A DNA stretch of 64,000 nucleotides, from assembly GCF_009905375.1 (NCBI RefSeq), contig NC_133650.1:144468476-144532475 (forward strand), read 5' to 3'. Within the stretch, counting starts at the first letter, position 1; every line of letters starts with the position of its first letter. This DNA is from Apium graveolens (lineage: Eukaryota; Streptophyta; Magnoliopsida; Apiales; Apiaceae). The notes beneath the pieces were generated by a model, which searched no databases, was not told the DNA's origin, and was given only the letters and a program-made list of their open reading frames with translations. The translations under genes and the position numbers were made by a program. Below, piece by piece: positions 1 to 11,842 of this stretch.

Positions 1-884
1 AAATAATAAAATCACCTTGATTTCTGCACTGAAATGGATTGATTATGAAAGAACTTTTCGTGAGCTTCGATTTGAAATATTGCACGCCCGAAACGAAGTT
101 CGTTAACGCCTTCGTTTGTGCATTTGATTATGAAGAACGCGATGAATTTTAAGGTTTTTCTCTAGAAACTATATAGTTTTACTGTTTGCAAATGATTATC
201 TATACAAAATACAATACTGTATTGGCTATTTATATTTACGGAATATTAGTACGCTCGGGATCGTGTTGGATCGATAAATACGTTTCTTAGCCGCTAAGTA
301 ACTATAAAAATGATCATATCTGATAATATTTTGGATAAACATTATCCTGTTTTGGATAAGCATTATCCTATTTTGGATAATTATCAAAACCGGGCTTTTA
401 TAAAACGCATTATACGAAGATAATGTTATCGAAAAGGGCTATCGTTTCGAAAATTTTGCGCCGGGCCGCACACGGGTCAAACCGTAATCTGGATCGAAAA
501 AGTCAAAATACGGAAAATGTTCGGAATTACCAAATTAGGTTAGGAAAGAGTTTTCGGAAGAGTTTCGGGTTTTAAAAACGTAAAAACGGTTGAGGTTGGA
601 CGATTCCCGGCTTTATAAAATAGTTTTGTAATTATTCAGAAAATAATTAATAAATTCATAAATCAATATAAAATCATATAACACTCCAAAAATTACCAGA
701 AAAATACCTTAATTATCTATATTTTATTCTGGACATAATAAAATTAACATACTTATACTTTACCACATATAAACATCCACATAACAACACCAATCATCAG
801 ATAATTCACCAAAAATCACAATATAATCATATAATAATTATTTATCAATAAAAAGTAATTACACGCTATATCCCAGATATTACA
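1..884 (-). repeat. Partial Ty3/gypsy LTR (copy A), minus strand
   Basis: Seen: this stretch is repeated with moderate divergence in 1373-2277, including the distinctive run around 320-480 and the right end, which reads on the minus strand TGTAATATCTGGGATATAG. A C-rich tract (minus-strand polypurine tract) follows at 885-904, as expected for a 3' LTR of a minus-strand element. The other LTR end lies outside the window. The family type (Tekay-like chromovirus) is inferred from the neighbouring pol remains. Confidence 0.85.
329..389. repeat. Short tandem array of GGATAA...TTATCC palindromes in LTR A
   Basis: About three units of some 21 bp, each reading ttttggataaacattatcc or close to it. Every unit is itself an inverted repeat (GGATAA and TTATCC arms). 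It lies inside LTR A; the matching array in LTR B has one more unit. Confidence 0.8.
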
Positions 885-1120
885 ATCTCCCCCCCCCCCT
901 TAAAAGGATTCTGTCCTCAGAATCACACTAAGGATCAAATAATGATATATTCCAGTATCTCACTTCCATTTTTGTCAGGTTGATCTCTCAACCTTAAAAC
1001 TTTTCATAAACTTTTACTCGCAGCATGACTCATTACTTAACAGCCTCCCGCTGACATCATATTCTATCGTTTGTTAAGCTTATATATACCGATCGAATAG
1101 TCGCTCAACGATCTATAACG
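885..1120 (-). pseudogene. Polypurine tract and pol 3'-end remnant of element A
   Basis: Minus strand reads a purine run (885-904) preceded by GATTCTGAGGACAGAATCC, the sequence that typically lies just downstream of the pol stop in plant Tekay-type chromoviruses; the same motif occurs on the plus strand at 36131-36149 and on the minus strand near 2296-2313. Only about 230 bp of this element's internal region remains before LTR B begins. No ORF survives. Confidence 0.7.
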
Positions 1121-2277
1121 TGGTAACATCAATTTTAAACACTAACCCTTAACCCAAAACAACCCAATTTTCAATTTAGAACATTCATATCAAGAACCCT
1201 AATTTTATTTTTCGAGAATCAAGGATCAATTTCAACATGTTATTGAACTCTAATTTTGACATATAATATACCAAATTGATCAGAAAAATATTATCTGCAC
1301 GATGGAATCATCAAATCATATCAACATCAAGAACAAATTTTCATAATTTAATCTTTAATAAATTCGAAATAAAATAATTAAATAAGAAAAATACCTTGAT
1401 TTCTGCACAAAAATAGATGGTGGATTCATAAAGAGTTTTTTGAGAGTTTCGTTTTGATATATTGCACGCCAGAATCGGAGTTCGATAACACCTTCGTTTG
1501 TGCGATTGATTTTCAAGAACGCGGTATTTTATTAGGGTTTTCTCTGGTTTTCACTGGTTTGTACTGTCTGAATATGATTTTACAAGTAAAATGAAATAAG
1601 AAAAGGGCTATTTATATTTATGGAATATTAGTACGATCTGCATCGTGATGAATCAATAAATACGTTTCTTAGCCGCTAGGTAAATATAAAACTATCGTTT
1701 TGGATAAACATTATCTTGTTTTGGATAAGCACTATCCTGTTTTGGATAAACATTATCCTATTTGGGATAATTATCAAAACCAGACTTTTGTAAAACGATT
1801 TGTACGAAGATAATGTTATCGAAAAGGGTTAGCGTATCGAAAATTTTACGCCGGGCCGCGCACAGGTCAAACCGTAATCCGGATCGAAAAAGTCAAAACA
1901 CGGAAAATGTCCGGAATTTCCAGATTAGGTTAGGAAGGAGTTTTCGGAAGAGGTTGTAAAAACGTATAAATGGTTGAGGTTGGACGATTCCCGGCTTTAG
2001 AAAATGATTGTAATTATTCAGAAAATAATTAATAAATTCATAAGTCAATATAAAATCATATAACACACCAAAAATTACCAGAAAAATACCTTAATTATAT
2101 ATATATATATATATATATTATTCTGGACATAATAAAATTAACATACTTATAATTTACCACATATAAACATCCACATAACAACACCAATCATCAAATAATT
2201 CACCAAAAATCACAATATAATCACATAATAATTATTTATCAATAAAAATAATTACACGCTATGTCCCGGATATTACA
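1121..2277 (-). repeat. Ty3/gypsy 3' LTR (copy B), minus strand
   Basis: Right end on the minus strand is TGTAATATCCGGGACATAG; a left end at 1121 (plus strand tggtaacatc, minus strand ...GATGTTACCA) is inferred because the sequence left of it belongs to the pol end of element A. Bases 1373-2277 match 1-884. It carries a TA microsatellite near 2096-2119 that copy A lacks. A purine tract (minus strand) and pol remains follow at 2278 onward, so this is the 3' LTR of a second, closely related element. Confidence 0.75.
1698..1774. repeat. Palindromic tandem array in LTR B
   Basis: Counterpart of 329-389: about four units of gttttggataaacattatc type, one more than in LTR A, each with GGATAA/TTATCC arms. 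The copy-number difference between two LTRs of one family suggests slippage or recombination. Confidence 0.8.
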
Positions 2278-3621
2278 TCCTTCCCCCTTTAAAAGGATTC
2301 TGTCCTCAGAATCACACTAAGGATCAGATAATGATATATTCAAGTATCTCACATCCATTTTCTCAGGTTGATCCCTCAACCTTACAACTTTTCATAAACT
2401 TTACTCACAACACCACTCATTACCTATCAGTCTCTTGCTGATATCATATTCTATTAGTTGCTCCTATAACTCAACTCAAGTCTCCATTTTATATATAATG
2501 GATCTTAATTACTTTTCCTGAATATACACATATAAACACCCTATGAACCATCTATACGTATGGCGGTGAAGCCAACTCACTTATACTTATCTTTCCTATT
2601 TTACCATTTCAAAAGGACCAGCATAATGCCTATTAATTCTCTTTTCTTTTTCTAGTAATTCATGCTCATGAACGTTTCCAATAGTTACTGGTTATTGAAC
2701 CTCATTCCCACACATTTCTCTGTTCAATCAACCTAGTTCGTAATTGCTCATAATCGCATTTGAGGCTCTTTAATCGTCCCCTTAATCCTCTTGTCCATCT
2801 GCGAATGATATATTGAAACCAGGGCGTATTCGATTTCTAACATCCTCGAAATTACTTTGGAATTAAGAGTTAACGAGAAAATCTCGACCGGATACGATTG
2901 GCGCACAGCCGTATCATCATACCTCAATTTCCTTGAATCACAATCGAGTAGATTTTCCGAGCGAAATTATCTTACCACTTAAAAGAAAATATATTAATCT
3001 GGAGGCATCACCCGCTTATTCTAATCCATATTATCATTTTTCGTTTTAGGGAGTTCTCATACGAACTGACTGCAATGCTCTTCCTTGACGTCTAGTCACA
3101 TATAACGCTTATTCTTTCTTTGTGTCATACTATTAGAAAGTCTTCTTTGACATCTATGCCTCGTATCATATTCTCGGAGTAGCTTGAATCCCTTGAGTTA
3201 TCGTAGCCAAATTCCTATCTTTTAGTTCCGTCTTACTTAATGCCCGTTCATCTAGGAGTGGTATATACTATTCTGGTTCGACATAATTCATCGTATTCTG
3301 AATATTCCTTTCAAATCTCACATCAAACAATATTGATCATCTACAATCAATTTCTAGATCTGATGATGTACCACCATTTCTTCAAGCAACAACTTACCCA
3401 CTTATTGGACGAACTTTGGTTCTTAGGTTACTTCACTACGACGTTTCCTGGCGAAATGTATCCATCTAGTCTTTGATGTACCGCCTTAACTCTTGGGTAG
3501 GTATAACATTTATTTACATGTCCCCCCCATTTTCTCTTCATGTCTGGTCACTAGATATTTTCTTTTAGCCCTCGGTCCTTGATCGTACTCCTGGGATGCA
3601 TTCCCTATCTCAATTTACCAA
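2278..3621 (-). pseudogene. Decayed Tekay-type pol 3' region (integrase C-terminus) of element B
   Basis: A minus-strand purine tract lies at 2278-2295 with the GATTCTGAGGACAGAATCC block beside it. Near 2560-2615 the minus strand still encodes the integrase C-terminal motif AGPFEMVK followed by remains of the RIGK-YELALP segment, the GPF/Y module of chromovirus integrases. The remainder up to 3621 is AT-rich with no usable ORF and is presumed older pol sequence. It stops abruptly where the near-empty element begins. Assignment to a chromovirus is firm from the GPF motif; boundaries inside the gene cannot be drawn. Confidence 0.65.
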
Positions 3622-4776
3622 TGTAAATATAATATTATATAAATGGATATATATATATATACTTAGAAAGTCTTAAGATTTTGATGCATAAGAAACTATT
3701 TTTTTATTAAATGATTTATACATGAATTGTAATACATTATTTATATGTGATCTCAACTATTTTGGAACAATGATGCATGATTTTACGTTTTAGTTGAATT
3801 GATATATTTTTAATTTCAAACTATTATATGATTTTGTAAATTGCATGTTACTAAAATATAATTTTGTACTAAAGTGTATTAAGTACTTTCTTTTCTTATT
3901 TATTGTTCAGAATTATCAAAATGGCATATGTTCTTTGTTAACTAATATGGTTTAGCACTGTATAGCCTATACAAACATTGAAGTAATATTGTTTACTCCT
4001 TACCATTATATATGGATTATTTATTAATTTTAATTGGTTTGATTATTTGAAACTTAGGATTTGTTTGGAAATATTTTGGATCACCATTTTTGCAGATAAG
4101 GTAAGTTAACTCTTCACACTTTATTTTATTTTAAAATCTTTTAAATATTTTTGCACTGCTTTTGTTTTAAAATTTCTGTTTTAGAAATAAGAATTCCCAG
4201 TGAGCTCTGATTTTTGAACCAGTTAGTAATTGCATATAGTTCCGGAACTAGCCTTTGATACCTTACTAGGGAGTGCTACTTATGATGCCTTCGGGAGCGC
4301 ACACTCTATGATACCTTAGTAAGGGGCGCATTATTGATATAAATTATGAGCTTTTGATACTGTATCACCAGGTATTTGTGGCCTTAACGAGCTGTGGAAT
4401 TTTATATCTTTTGTCATATGGATTTTGGAAAATGATTTTTGTTTTATAAAATTATGATACTTGTTCCACTAGTGTAGAACTGTTTTCTTGCTGGGCTCTT
4501 GGCTCATTACTCACAAATTTTCAGGTGCTTAGCTTTTGGGACATCTTAAAGGTGGACTTGATTTGAGCTTGCTTTGGAATAATATTTTAGTGATTATATT
4601 TGTATTGGAGCTGCGTCTCCCAGGATTTGCTTTATTTTCAGCTTAGATGATTTTATTTCTGTCTCGGATTTTAGAATTTTATGAAAAACTAGAAACGTAT
4701 TCTTATTATGGATTAAATTTGGAGTTTAGCTGAATATTTAAGTATAACTATTTTCTAAAAAAGTCGGGGTATTATA
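3622..4776 (+). repeat. 5' LTR of near-empty element, 5'-truncated
   Basis: Aligns almost base for base with 5724-6064 joined to 18917-19757, starting tgtaaatataatattatata and ending ggggtattata. The first part of the LTR (equivalent to 4988-5723, about 735 bp) is missing, so the left junction at 3621/3622 is a deletion or recombination point. Contains a GGCTCAtt...TTTTCAG block near 4500-4526, also seen in the larger LTRs of this window. Confidence 0.9.
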
Positions 4777-4987
4777 GTTGGTATCAGAGCCTAGGTTAAC
4801 TTCCTGTAGACGGCCTTTTAGGCTAAACTTGTGAGTTATGAGTTTACAGCGTGTATTTTCAAGAAACTACTTTTATTTTTCCTTCGTTAAATAGTTTTTG
4901 ACTTTTGTACACTTATATGTTTTTGGTATCTTAAATAGTTTTGGTATTTTTAAATTTGGGGACCAAATTTTGTCAAGGAGGGTAGAA
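4777..4987 (+). other. Minimal interior: primer binding site and polypurine tract
   Basis: The primer site TGGTATCAGAGC (4779-4790) matches the initiator-methionine tRNA 3' end used by most plant LTR elements. The polypurine tract AAGGAGGGTAGAA lies at 4975-4987, directly before the 3' LTR. Only about 185 bp of AT-rich sequence separates them, with no coding potential. Confidence 0.88.
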
Positions 4988-6064
4988 TGTGATGACCCTT
5001 ATCTTTTTTACAAATATATATCTGTCTTTGGAATTTTAAATTATTTATTTTGATAAAAAAAATAATATTTTCTTATATGTATAGTTTACAAAATAGTATG
5101 ATTCACATGTTATGTATGTAGATTTTATTTAATACATTACAAAATAATGTATTTGGTTATAAATATCTATATAATTAAGTATACTTTATCTTTAGATGTT
5201 TTACTTAGTCAAAAACTACTCCTATAAAGATAATGTGTACGTAAGTTCAAAAGTAGTGGGGTGATAACTACCCACAAACCTAGGAGTGGGTTTTAACAAA
5301 TTTCTAAATAAATAGACTTGTATCAGGTTCATTTTTGTTTGCACAACAATCTTCTATCAAGGTATGTTTTATTCTACTTCTTCTTTTTCAGCATACGTAC
5401 ATGTTTTATATATTATTCTATATTTTTACTATGCATTTGAACTATTACTACCTATGTAATGTTTACCTTTTAGTTATGGTTAAACATCCTCCTTATTTTA
5501 TAGAGCATGTTATTGTTTACATTGTTTGTACAAATATGTCAATGATATTACTTTCAAATTAAATATTAAAATATATTACTTTTAAATTAATTATTAAAAT
5601 ATTCTTTCCTACAAGATATTTATTGCTTTTTTTTGACATTGGTCGTATAAATTTTCATGTGCTACCAAAGTTATAGTTGTATTAAATATGCATACTTATG
5701 CATTAAATCTTTGTATATTAGTTTGTAAATATAATATTATATAAATGGATATATATATATATATATATATACTTAGAAAGTCTTAAGATTTTGATGCATA
5801 AGAAACTATTTTTTTATTAAATGATTTATACATGAATTGCAATACATTATTTATATGTGATCTCAACTATTTTTGAACAATGATGCATGATTTTACGTTT
5901 TAGTTGAATTGATATATTTTGAATTTCAAACTATTATATGATTTTGTAAATTACATATTAATAAAATATAATTTTGTACTAAAGTGTATTAAGTACTTTC
6001 CTTTCTTATTTATTGTTCAGAATTATCAAAATGGCATATGTTCTTTGTTAACTAGTATGGTTTA
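4988..6064 (+). repeat. 3' LTR of near-empty element, first part
   Basis: Begins TGTGATGACCCTTATC right after the polypurine tract and runs to the copia insertion. Its last five bases, gttta (6060-6064), are the target site duplicated at 18917-18921. A TA microsatellite near 5748-5771 is longer than its 5' LTR counterpart near 3648-3661. Confidence 0.9.
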
Positions 6065-7309
6065 TGTTAGGTCCCAATATGTTTGTAGAAGGGGGGGTTG
6101 AATACAAACTATACCGTTTAATCGAATAAAATGCGGAATAAAAAGGTGAAACAAAATTCAAGTTAAATAAAACTTTTATTAAACTTGAAAGGTGTTACAA
6201 CAACGGTATCTGTTACAAGGGATTAATCTCAAATCAGTTATTACAAATCTAGAATAAATTCGACATGAACTTTTTCTATTTTTGCAATAAAAAGATCAAA
6301 TGCTAAATGCGATTTGAGATTAACTTCTAGGGATTTTGATCCGCTAGATTGTTACACAAGAACAAGATAAATAATTCTAGTGGTTTGGATTTAACTTTAC
6401 AATCTAGAATTTTGATCTTGAATAAAGCAGATGTAAAATGAAATGTTTTGCTTTTGTTTCTGCTGTGTTCTTGACTTGGTTTTTTTTTGGATGATTGTCA
6501 GAATGAATGTCTTCTGCTTCTTTTATCAAAACAGCCGAATGGAAATGAACTGCAATGACAATCATTTGGCTCAGCAAGACAATCGGTAGAACTATCTTTA
6601 GAGCTAGCAAGACAATCAGAATGAACTAGCAAGACTTTCGGTATGACTATCAATTGTCATACCGATTGTCATAGTAGTTCAAATCATATTGTCTTACTGA
6701 ATTAATAATAGATTTTAATCTAATAAAAATTCTGAAAACCCTTAATATTAATTCTGAATTAATTAATCAATTAATTCAATTAATCAATAAATTAATCTTT
6801 GTAGATATAATTTATTTTCTTAATTAAATTATATGACTTAATTAATTAATAGAGAATTAATACTAATCTTGAGCAGCAACCATTCTTCTGAATATCTTCT
6901 GAAAATCACTGAAAATAATGAATCAATTCCACCACTTCAATGTTGACACTCGATGTACTGTCTGGTTCATGAGTGACTAACTTCCGTGACGTTTCTTCAT
7001 GCCTTGACCTTGATACTCTTGATTTTCTTCAGACTAAATCCTTGTAATTAATTGATACCCTGACGAGATCTCTGTCACTTGATTAAATCCACAATCTTGA
7101 TTTATATCACTGAGGCTTGATCAATTTCTTGAGCTTCTTCCAGTGAATTAAGTAATCAAGTCTGTAGATGAACAATGCTTTTTAATCCTTTGACATATGT
7201 TACTCTGTGAGATCTCTCTGACGATAGATCCACTATTTACTTATTACATTCTTAATTGAGTTGAGTTAAATCCTCGAATAAACAAATAGGCTATGACATA
7301 TGCCTTTCA
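6065..7309 (-). repeat. 3' LTR of SIRE-type element
   Basis: Plus-strand ends are TGTTAGGTCC and GCCTTTCA. Matches 17675-18916 throughout. Contains a run of ATTGTCAT/AAGACAAT motifs at 6543-6690 that recurs in the element's interior at 11461-11900. Confidence 0.95.
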
Positions 7310-7323
7310 ATCTCCCCCTATTT
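7310..7323 (-). promoter_or_regulatory. Polypurine tract of SIRE-type element
   Basis: Minus strand AAATAGGGGGAGAT immediately before the 3' LTR start TGAAAGGC. This is the expected plus-strand DNA primer site for reverse transcription. Confidence 0.9.
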
Positions 7324-7571
7324 GCTTGTTAGACAATAACAACAAATACCTAGAGGATAACTCAACTAACAAATAAGAAAAAGAAATAAACAGTAATGCA
7401 AAGTAAATAGCAGAAAAGTTCTGGATTATATTCAACATTTTCCAGATTCCAAAAGAAATTTACAAGTGAATACAAGATAGATGTTCCTCTAGCCTGAACA
7501 TATAACTACATTAGTCTATCTTGATTCATAAAGCTCTAATCATATTACATTGAGTTTTGAGCTAATTGAAT
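7324..7571 (-). other. Untranslated spacer between env-like ORF and polypurine tract
   Basis: About 250 bp of AT-rich sequence without an ORF, the 3' untranslated part of the SIRE-type interior. Confidence 0.7.
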
Positions 7572-10500
7572 TCAGTTGTCTGCTCTTCTGACTTCACCTT
7601 CTTCTAAATCTTGAAGCAACTCCTTGTCAAAGACACGATCCTTTTCTGAAGTGAAGCTGTCTGGCCTGACTAGTTGAACTCCAACTGTCTTTAGCTTATT
7701 CTTGAGTTGATTGTACCTTTTAATATTCTTTTCACAATAAGCTTGAATCAGATCAGCTGCTTGAGTTTTCAATATGGATGAATATCCAGCAGTTCTTAAG
7801 TGATGTTCCATCCAGACCAGATGCTTAGCTGAGTAGCTTTAAGAGATTGTGAATCGAGTTGGCAGATTTGAAGACAGTCAGACTTAAAGAATCTTACCTG
7901 ATGAGGATTGTTGACCACTTGAGGACTAGCCCTGCTGGAAAACTCTTTGAGCCTTTCTCGAAGAACTTCATTCAATTCTGAGCTTCTTTTGACTTTGTTG
8001 AGAAGAACCCAAATCTCTGACAAAGAACGATTCTCAAACAGATGAAGTGACACCTTGAAAGATCTTTCGCTCTGACAATATACAAATATGCTCATCTCAT
8101 TTAGGGATCGGTCAAAGGCAGCTGTGATCCTTGAGACTTCAGTCTTTATAGCATTCATGCACATGTCATTGTTTGGATTAAAGATCTCCAGCTTGTCCAG
8201 AAGATGTAGAAACTGTCTATCATTGTTTGTGCTCAGCTGAGGCATATCAAGTACTCTCCTAGCTTCATCCCATTTTTCACCAATCTTCAGTCTGACATCT
8301 CTTCTCCTTTCTTGAGCCTTAATGTCATGAAGACGTTGCTTTTGAAGAGTTTCTGTTCTTTGTATGTCTTTCCTCATGTCAATGATCTGGGAGACCTTTT
8401 TGAGTTCAGCTTCTTTTCTTTTCATCTCTGACTGCTGCTGCTGAAACTCTTTCTCAAACAGAGGATCCACTGGAGCTTCCTCTTCCCATTCTCCAAAATC
8501 ACTTTCCTCCTCAGCTTCAAAGAAACCATCTTTATCTCCCAAGACTGGTTCAGTGGGAACGTCACAAATATCAAAGTCATCCTGTTCTCCACTATAGTAG
8601 ATATCATCAGGCTTCCCTGTGCCTCCAGCAGACGACTCTTTTTCTTTTCCCTTATCACTTCTCCCTTTCTTCTCCCCCTTAGTTGAGGAATCCTCTACAG
8701 ACTTTCCTTTAGATCCTCCATGACCTCCATCACCTCCCGAGCCTGAGCCTCCACCAGACGGCCCTTCAAAGAAAGTCCTTTGTTCTTCATTAGGGCAGTG
8801 AGAATTTTTGATCATGTAGTACAGGTGCTTCATCCCTTCATTCAGATGTTCCATACCCGTCTCTATCTTCAGAAATCTGGAGGAATCCAGTGAATGATTC
8901 AGTTCAACCAAGTCTTCAAGAGAAGTCATTCTTGTATGTAGTGAGCAGAAGTTTGAAATATCGTCAGCTGATAATGTTGGAGATTCCTGGATTGAGTTAA
9001 GCTTTGGTACAACAGATGTCTTCAAATCTGATATTTCAGTCCTGATAAGAGCCAGCTGATTATTGACAGAGGTGGAAGAAGAAGACCGTGCAACCACTTG
9101 TGCTTTAAATGATTTAGCTTCAGCCTGACTTTTTGCAAGTTGTTCCTTGAGATCAGCAATTTGAGCTAACAGATTTTCAGTGTCTGTGTGTGCGCTCATC
9201 TGAATATCTCTCCTGTTTAATTCACTCATCTCACGTGCATATGTATCTCTCAATATAATTGCTCGTGAGGAGTCTTCCTGAGGCTGATCTTCTGTACCTG
9301 CATTTAAAATCACCCTAGCCTCTTCAAGAAAGGTCAGTGGTGGTGCAATGGGAATTCGTGAGTCCCGATCCTCAGTCAAACCTATCATTTCATGTGAAAT
9401 AGATGTCTGAATTGCTTCAGGGAAAGATTGACCGAGTTGCCCTCCACTTTCTCCAGATAAATCTGTGAGTGGAGAATCCCATGAGGGAGCCAGAGGTGTT
9501 GGATCTGGGAGGGGAGAAAATGACTCTATTAAAGGTGGCTGAGAGTCAGATTTTCCCTCAGAAGCATGTGACTGCTCTTCTGCCGTAACTATGGCAGGCA
9601 ATGTAACCGACTCTATGTGCACTCCTCGCTCTGTGTCCTGAGTAACATCTGTGGATATGTATGGTTCCATTGTGAGTAATGGAATTGTGCTTGACTCAGT
9701 ACAAGATGCCATGGCCCTATGGCGAATTTCAATAGATTCATCCTGTTGAGAGGATGTTTCTAGTAACTGTTCAGTGGCCATTTCAAAGTCCATGTCCTGT
9801 TGGGAGGACAAGGATGGGCTTTCAGATGCCTCAGTAAATGTTCTTCTTTTCTTCGGAGGAGGCAGAGCTGAGGGTTCATTCACATCCACCAATACACTAC
9901 TTCCTATTAACCTTCTCGGTAACATTTTAGACAGTGGGGGAGAGGTTGAGATAGATTATGAAACTGTGTTTGTCTCTATGACCTGGGATTGAAGTTGTGG
10001 TTCTACAACTTCATGGTCAGCCCTATCAACCACTGGGGGTCTTTCAACAGAAGTAGGAATGAAGTGAGAGTGAGGAATTACTACCTGTAATGGAAGAGCA
10101 TCTGATGTTGGAGGAGCCTGGGTGGCTTGAACCACTGGAGGTTGAGCTTGCTGTTCATGACCGGGAAGATTGAAAATAGGTAAGGGAATATAAGTGGCCA
10201 TGAAAGCAGATACAAGTACTGGAACTTGCATGAATTTGAAAGTTGTGTCTTGGCGGGTGTAAATCTTTTTGCTTACAGGAGGGGGTTCGGTTACTGCTGA
10301 GTTAGCAAACAGAGCCTTATGCTCAGGTGTGAGAAGATGATCTGCTATAAGCATGAGAAAACGAGCATAGTAACACGAGACCCTACGATTTGTAGAATGA
10401 TCACGTAAAGCAGTAGTGAGACGTCTCAAGAGAATGGGTAAAAGTAGTTTGCCAAAATTGATCCTTTGATTGAAAACAACCGCAAAACCAATATACTGCA

Positions 10501-10975
10501 GAGTGGAAGTGATGTTGTGAAAGTTGGATTTAGTGCAGTTGGCAAACACTATAGAAAGTGTATCGAAGAAAATGTCCCATTCAGATACCAAATTGGATTT
10601 TGAAAGTTTGGTTAAATTGATCACCCCCTGATAGTGAATAGCATGGAAAAAGTTTGAAATATCATTTTCAGAGGGCAAATTACAGAAATTGTCCATAGGA
10701 AAATTTAAAGCTCGATTGACGACTGTTTCATCAACCACATACTGTGTGTTTGCCACGGTGAATGAAAAAGATTTAAAATCATCGGCCACAGTAGAGGTTG
10801 TGCAAATCAGTCTTAGCAGATCAACATTTAAAATCACATTTGATTTAATAGCAGAGCTAACAATCAAATGGTCATTTAAAAATCTAATCCACGGCTTAAA
10901 TTTTTCTACATCACATTTATCTGGATTAAAATAACCAACCTGATTATGCGCGACAATTTGGAAATTGAGAGCCAT
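7572..10975 (-). pseudogene. Envelope-like ORF of SIRE-type element (one nonsense codon, one frameshift)
   Basis: One reading frame starts at ATG 10975 (MALNFQIVAHNQVGYF) and runs to 7796, broken only by an in-frame TAA at 9956-9958; the next 709 codons continue in the same frame. Near 7800 a frameshift moves into the frame ending at 7572, so the intact ancestor would have had about 1130 codons. In order: a folded-looking N-terminal part of about 250 residues resembling plant retrotransposon accessory proteins; a Pro/Gln-rich stretch; an acidic Ser/Thr-rich region; a coiled coil around residues 590-620 (ENLLAQIADLKEQLAKSQAE); a Gly-rich then Lys-rich linker; a second charged coiled coil. SIRE/Maximus elements are known for an env-like ORF here. 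I see no signal peptide and no clear transmembrane segment, so an envelope role is doubtful; a structural or chromatin-related role is equally possible. Confidence 0.8.
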
Positions 10976-11806
10976 TAAAAATATAATAAAACACACACTT
11001 TCAGAATTTTAAGAATAATATTAAGAAAATTCGAATAAATAAAAAAAATTTAATAATTCAAATTAAATCAATTAAATCCGAAAAATTTAGAAAGTAATGT
11101 ATCTCGTTAAAATTCTTAATTCGCAATAACAGATCTGAAAAACTCACAAGACACAAAACCAAATTGAAATACCAAAAACACAAGACACAAAACAATCAGA
11201 TTGTTTTGGGGAAAAAATGATTGATAGAAATAACTGAAAAAAAAAATTGGGCAGCACTTCACTCCTGTATGTATACAAGTGTATGTATATATCAGAAGAG
11301 TGTGCTGAGTAAAAACTCGAGCAAGAAACAATGGTGACTGTGGTTGAATCGAAGAGAGAGAGAGACAGTCGAAGATAGACAGACGGATATTTTAAAATAA
11401 AAGAGAGGGAGATGTAAACTAACAAAACAAAACAAAAAAAACATTGACTAAGTAGTATAACTGGTATGACAATCCGGGATTGTCATACTGATTGTCATAC
11501 CAGGCAAAATCAAATTAGAAAATAGAAGAAATAAAGTAATAAAAATAATAAATACTAAATATATATAACTGATATGACAATCTGATAGTCATACCGATTG
11601 TCATACCAGTATAAAATAAAAGGAAAATATTTATATATAAGGTTTATAACTGGCAAGACAATTGATAGTCATACCGATTGTCTTGCCAGTATAAAACTAT
11701 ACTGATTAACAAAATAAAACACAATTAGACTGAAATGACTTTCAGCAAGACAATTTCAATTGTCTTGCCGATTGTCATAGTAGCATTAAAATCAAAATAA
11801 ACACAC

Positions 11807-11842
<36 letters not shown>

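Noticed and set aside
4779..4790. Host tRNA gene suggested by tRNA-like primer sequences (several places)
   Set aside because: Only the 12-base primer-site match is present, always next to an LTR end; no cloverleaf or polymerase III boxes.
6404..6610. 68-codon minus-strand ORF in the SIRE 3' LTR (and 18006-18218 in the 5' LTR)
   Set aside because: The two LTR copies lose similarity through a frameshift at the C-terminus, and the ORF spans the hairpin repeats; no sign of coding constraint.
11355..11440. CRISPR-like or satellite array suggested by short repeats around 11.4-11.9 kb
   Set aside because: Units are hairpins of unequal spacing with related, not unique, intervening sequence, in a eukaryotic retrotransposon.
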